A DNA stretch of 64,000 bases, taken from an uncultured Acidimicrobiales bacterium. Its GTDB lineage: Bacteria; Actinomycetota; Acidimicrobiia; Acidimicrobiales; Bin134. The stretch covers positions 558,001 through 622,000 of the forward strand of contig OX638344.1 in NCBI GenBank assembly GCA_951813555.1, given 5' to 3'. Positions 61,793 through 64,000 of this stretch are shown here, piece after piece (the stretch's first letter is position 1; every line of letters starts with the position of its first letter). The notes under the pieces are model-generated. The model did no database searches. It was not told the origin of the DNA and was given only the letters and a program-made list of their open reading frames with translations. The translations under genes were made by a program, and so were the position numbers.

Positions 61793-63210
61793 TGCTTCAC
61801 CATGACGTGCTTGAGCTCTGTGTAGTGCTCGACTGCGTACAGCGACATATCCTTGCCGTAGCCCGACAGCTTGAAGCCGCCGTGGGGCATCTCCGACACG
61901 ATCGGGATGTGATCGTTCACCCACACCGTTCCGAAACGGAGGCCCTTGGCCATGCGCATCGCCCGACCCACATCGTTGGTCCACACGCTGGCGGCCAGTC
62001 CGTAGTCGCAGTCGTTGGCCCAGGCCAGTGCGGTCTCTTCATCGGGCACCGACTGCACGGAGATGACCGGCCCGAATACCTCCTGCTGCACGATCTCCGA
62101 CGCCTGGTCCACCCCGACCACCACAGATGGCTCGTAGAAGTACCCGGCGCCGTCGCGAGTGGCGCCTCCTACGGTGATCTCGGCACCGGCATCGACGGCC
62201 CGGTCCACGAATCCCGACACCCGGTCCAGTTGGCCATCCGACACCAGTGGACCCATCTCGGTGTCCGCATCGGTGGGATCGCCGGTAACCACCGAGCCGA
62301 CGGCATCGGTGAGCCGGGCCACAAAGTCGTCGTGCACCCAGGAACCGGCGATCACCCGACACGGCGCGGTGCAGTCCTGGCCGGTGTTGTAGAAGCTGTT
62401 GTCCCGCAGATTGGCCACCACCGCTTCGATGTCGGCATCGTCGAAAACGATCACCGGGGCCTTGCCGCCCAGCTCGAGGTGAACCCGCTTGAGCGAATCC
62501 GACGCATGCTTGGCCACCGACTTTCCGGCAGCCACCGATCCGGTGAGAGACACCATGGCCACATCGGGGTGCTCCACCAGCGCAACGCCGGCTGTCTCGC
62601 CCCGGCCGCACACCACGTTGAAGACGCCGGGGGGAAGGACGCCGTCGAGCAGCTCGGCCAGCCGCAGGGTGGTATAGGGCGTGAGCTCGGAGGGCTTCAA
62701 CACCACGGTGTTGCCCACGGCCAGTGGAGGGCCGAGCTTCCACGTCGCCATGAACAGCGGGTAGTTCCAAGGTGCGATCGAGCCCACCACCCCCAGTGGG
62801 TCGCGGCGGACCATCGATGTGTAGCCCTCGAGATACTCTCCGGCCGCCTTTCCCTCCAAAAAGCGCCCCGCAGAGGCAAAGAACCGCCAGTTGTCGCACA
62901 GCTGGTCCATCTCGAATTCGACGATCGACACCGGCTTGCCCACGTTTACGCACTCGAGCTGGGACAGCTCCTCCACGTTCTCCTCCACGATGTCGGCCAC
63001 CTGGTGGAGGATCTCGCTGCGCTCCCTCGGGGTCTTGGCCGACCACTCGGGGAAAGCCGCGGCGGCCGCTTTGACCGCGGTGTCCACATCGGCCGCCGAG
63101 CTGGAAGCCACCTCGCCGATCACCGATCCGGTGGCTGGATTCACCACCGGATCAGTGGCCCCGTCGACCGCGGGTCTGGTTTCTCCATTGATGTAGTTAT
63201 CAGTCAGCAT
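61789..63210 (-). CDS. NAD-dependent aldehyde dehydrogenase, aminobutyraldehyde-type
   Basis: 473 residues. The catalytic cysteine is in NTGQDCTAPC (C280), the general base in LELGGK (E246), and N149 lies in APWNYP. The N-terminus LTDNYINGE and the sequence around the active site resemble gamma-aminobutyraldehyde/betaine-aldehyde dehydrogenases. With the amine-oxidising flavoproteins and the divergent aminotransferase it fits putrescine or polyamine breakdown to GABA or a related acid. Divergent from the aminotransferase across 180 bases. Confidence 0.93.
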   Translation of the reverse strand: MLTDNYINGETRPAVDGATDPVVNPATGSVIGEVASSSAADVDTAVKAAAAAFPEWSAKTPRERSEILHQVADIVEENVEELSQLECVNVGKPVSIVEFEMDQLCDNWRFFASAGRFLEGKAAGEYLEGYTSMVRRDPLGVVGSIAPWNYPLFMATWKLGPPLAVGNTVVLKPSELTPYTTLRLAELLDGVLPPGVFNVVCGRGETAGVALVEHPDVAMVSLTGSVAAGKSVAKHASDSLKRVHLELGGKAPVIVFDDADIEAVVANLRDNSFYNTGQDCTAPCRVIAGSWVHDDFVARLTDAVGSVVTGDPTDADTEMGPLVSDGQLDRVSGFVDRAVDAGAEITVGGATRDGAGYFYEPSVVVGVDQASEIVQQEVFGPVISVQSVPDEETALAWANDCDYGLAASVWTNDVGRAMRMAKGLRFGTVWVNDHIPIVSEMPHGGFKLSGYGKDMSLYAVEHYTELKHVMVKH

Positions 63211-63390
63211 GATTCCGCTGCCCCCGTTCTGTTCATCCCCTCACTCATATTGCAGCACCAAACCCGCACAATCAAGCCCCGTTTTGACAAAAACTAGTTG
63301 TCGTTTCGCAATTGACAACCGAATCGGTTGCGCAAGTGGCCATTATAGTGTTAAATCAGTACTTACCGAACGGAGCGGGGGGCGCCATCG
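63211..63390. promoter_or_regulatory. Divergent promoter region with two overlapping palindromes
   Basis: The 180 bases between the aldehyde dehydrogenase and the aminotransferase contain a perfect palindrome CAACCG-AAT-CGGTTG (63316-63330). An inverted repeat GTTGTC-N11-GACAAC overlaps it. TTGACA occurs at 63312-63317 and TATAGT at 63344-63349, but their spacing is too long for one promoter. A shared repressor for the polyamine-type genes is a reasonable guess. No regulator gene is adjacent in the window. Confidence 0.45.
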
Positions 63391-64000
63391 ATGCAGCACG
63401 ACGAATTGGTCGCATTGGCCGAACGCCACTTGTGGGGCCACTTCAGCAGCCTCGGCAGCGCGGTCGATGGCATGCGCATCATGGAGCGAGGTGACGGCTG
63501 CTACGTATGGGACGCCAAAGGCAGCAAATACCTTGACGGATTGGCCGGGCTGTTCGTCTCCCAGGTGGGCCACGGGCGCGAGGAGCTGGCCGAAGCCGCC
63601 GGGCGCCAGGCCTCCCAACTGGGCTACTTCCCGATCTGGACCTACGCCCATCCCGGTGCCGTCGAGCTAGCCGTCCGCCTGGCCTCATTCACCCCCGGCG
63701 ATCTCAACCGGGTGTTCTTTACCAGCGGCGGCTCGGAGGCGGTGGAGTCGGCCTGGAAGCTCGCTCGCCAGTACTTCAAGGTGACCGGTCAGCCCGAGCG
63801 GCACAAAGTGGTGAGCCGTGATCTCTCGTACCACGGCACTTCAATGGGCGCTTTGTCGATCACCGGGCTGAATGCCATACGCGAGCCCTTCGAGCCCCTC
63901 GTGCCCGGCGCGTCCCATGCGGCCAACACCAACCGCTACCGCTGCCCGCTGTGCACCGGCTGCGACGCCTGCACGTTGGCCTGTGCCGACGATATCGAGC
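63391..64000 (+). CDS. Class III (PLP) aminotransferase, N-terminal part (runs off the window)
   Basis: The ATG at 63391 opens a frame of 203 residues to the right edge. VWDAKGSKYLDGLAGLFV near the start and the FFTSGGSEAVESAWKLARQY block are typical of class III aminotransferases; the PLP lysine is outside the window. An insertion carries five cysteines as C185-x2-C-x2-C-x2-C-x3-C198. It probably transfers an amino group from a diamine or beta-amino acid. Divergent from the aldehyde dehydrogenase, so likely part of the same pathway. Confidence 0.9.
   Translation, partial: MQHDELVALAERHLWGHFSSLGSAVDGMRIMERGDGCYVWDAKGSKYLDGLAGLFVSQVGHGREELAEAAGRQASQLGYFPIWTYAHPGAVELAVRLASFTPGDLNRVFFTSGGSEAVESAWKLARQYFKVTGQPERHKVVSRDLSYHGTSMGALSITGLNAIREPFEPLVPGASHAANTNRYRCPLCTGCDACTLACADDIE

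Noticed and set aside
61696..63297. Plus-strand frame of 533 codons across the aldehyde dehydrogenase
   Set aside because: Antisense to a complete aldehyde dehydrogenase with intact catalytic residues; composition is typical of a shadow frame.

Overview
This is a GC-rich, gene-dense bacterial chromosome segment. It most resembles an actinobacterium, and probably an uncultivated member of the Acidimicrobiia; the class is an inference from gene content. The pointers are an HspR-type heat-shock operon with a HAIR-like operator, ergothioneine genes (egtB, egtD), an F420-type luciferase-like oxidoreductase, a membrane Fe-S oxidoreductase like mycobacterial EtfD, Liv-type ABC transport, many 4-base ATGA/GTGA gene overlaps and some apparently leaderless starts. 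No rRNA, tRNA, CRISPR array, transposase or prophage was seen.

Layout. 1-7203: an accessory catabolic block with two short-chain dehydrogenases, a SnoaL-like protein, an amidohydrolase, a carboxymuconolactone-decarboxylase-like protein, an acyl-CoA dehydrogenase and a MenB/BadI-like hydratase. It is bracketed by two copies of an unrecognised, internally duplicated protein. 7245-12613: an MscS channel, a HAD phosphatase, a P-loop kinase, an alpha/beta hydrolase, an LLM flavin enzyme and an AttH-like protein. 12653-24236: a nearly complete purine set (purA-D-E-B-C-S-Q, then purL-F-M), split by a small gene on the opposite strand. 24372-26620: egtB-egtD. 26670-30349: dnaK-grpE-dnaJ-hspR. 30481-38405: phosphoglycerate mutase, ammonium transporter, EtfD-like reductase, PEP carboxylase and a possible leaderless 51-residue ORF.

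38629-43598 is a scarred region. It holds a metallo-beta-lactamase pseudogene, a sulfatase, a truncated SRPBCC gene, a two-gene restriction-modification system and the 3' tail of a second metallo-beta-lactamase gene. 43616-54230 is a glycan/solute-uptake locus: a GH3 glycosidase, a lipoprotein binding protein, an MFS transporter fused to a LivF-type ATPase, a LivH-LivM-LivG triple fusion, a TetR regulator and a GH10 enzyme. The fused MFS-ABC protein is the most unusual gene in the window.

54254-58959 carries a phytanoyl-CoA dioxygenase-like protein, a Phd/PIN toxin-antitoxin pair, an SRPBCC protein, an SDR and a large alpha/beta hydrolase. 59010-64000 carries two tandem FAD amine-oxidase-like proteins, an aldehyde dehydrogenase and, divergently, a class III aminotransferase cut by the window edge; together they suggest polyamine or amino-acid catabolism.

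The core genes (purines, chaperones, ppc, amt, etfD) are orthodox. The ends and the 38.6-54 kb stretch are accessory and contain the candidate novelties.
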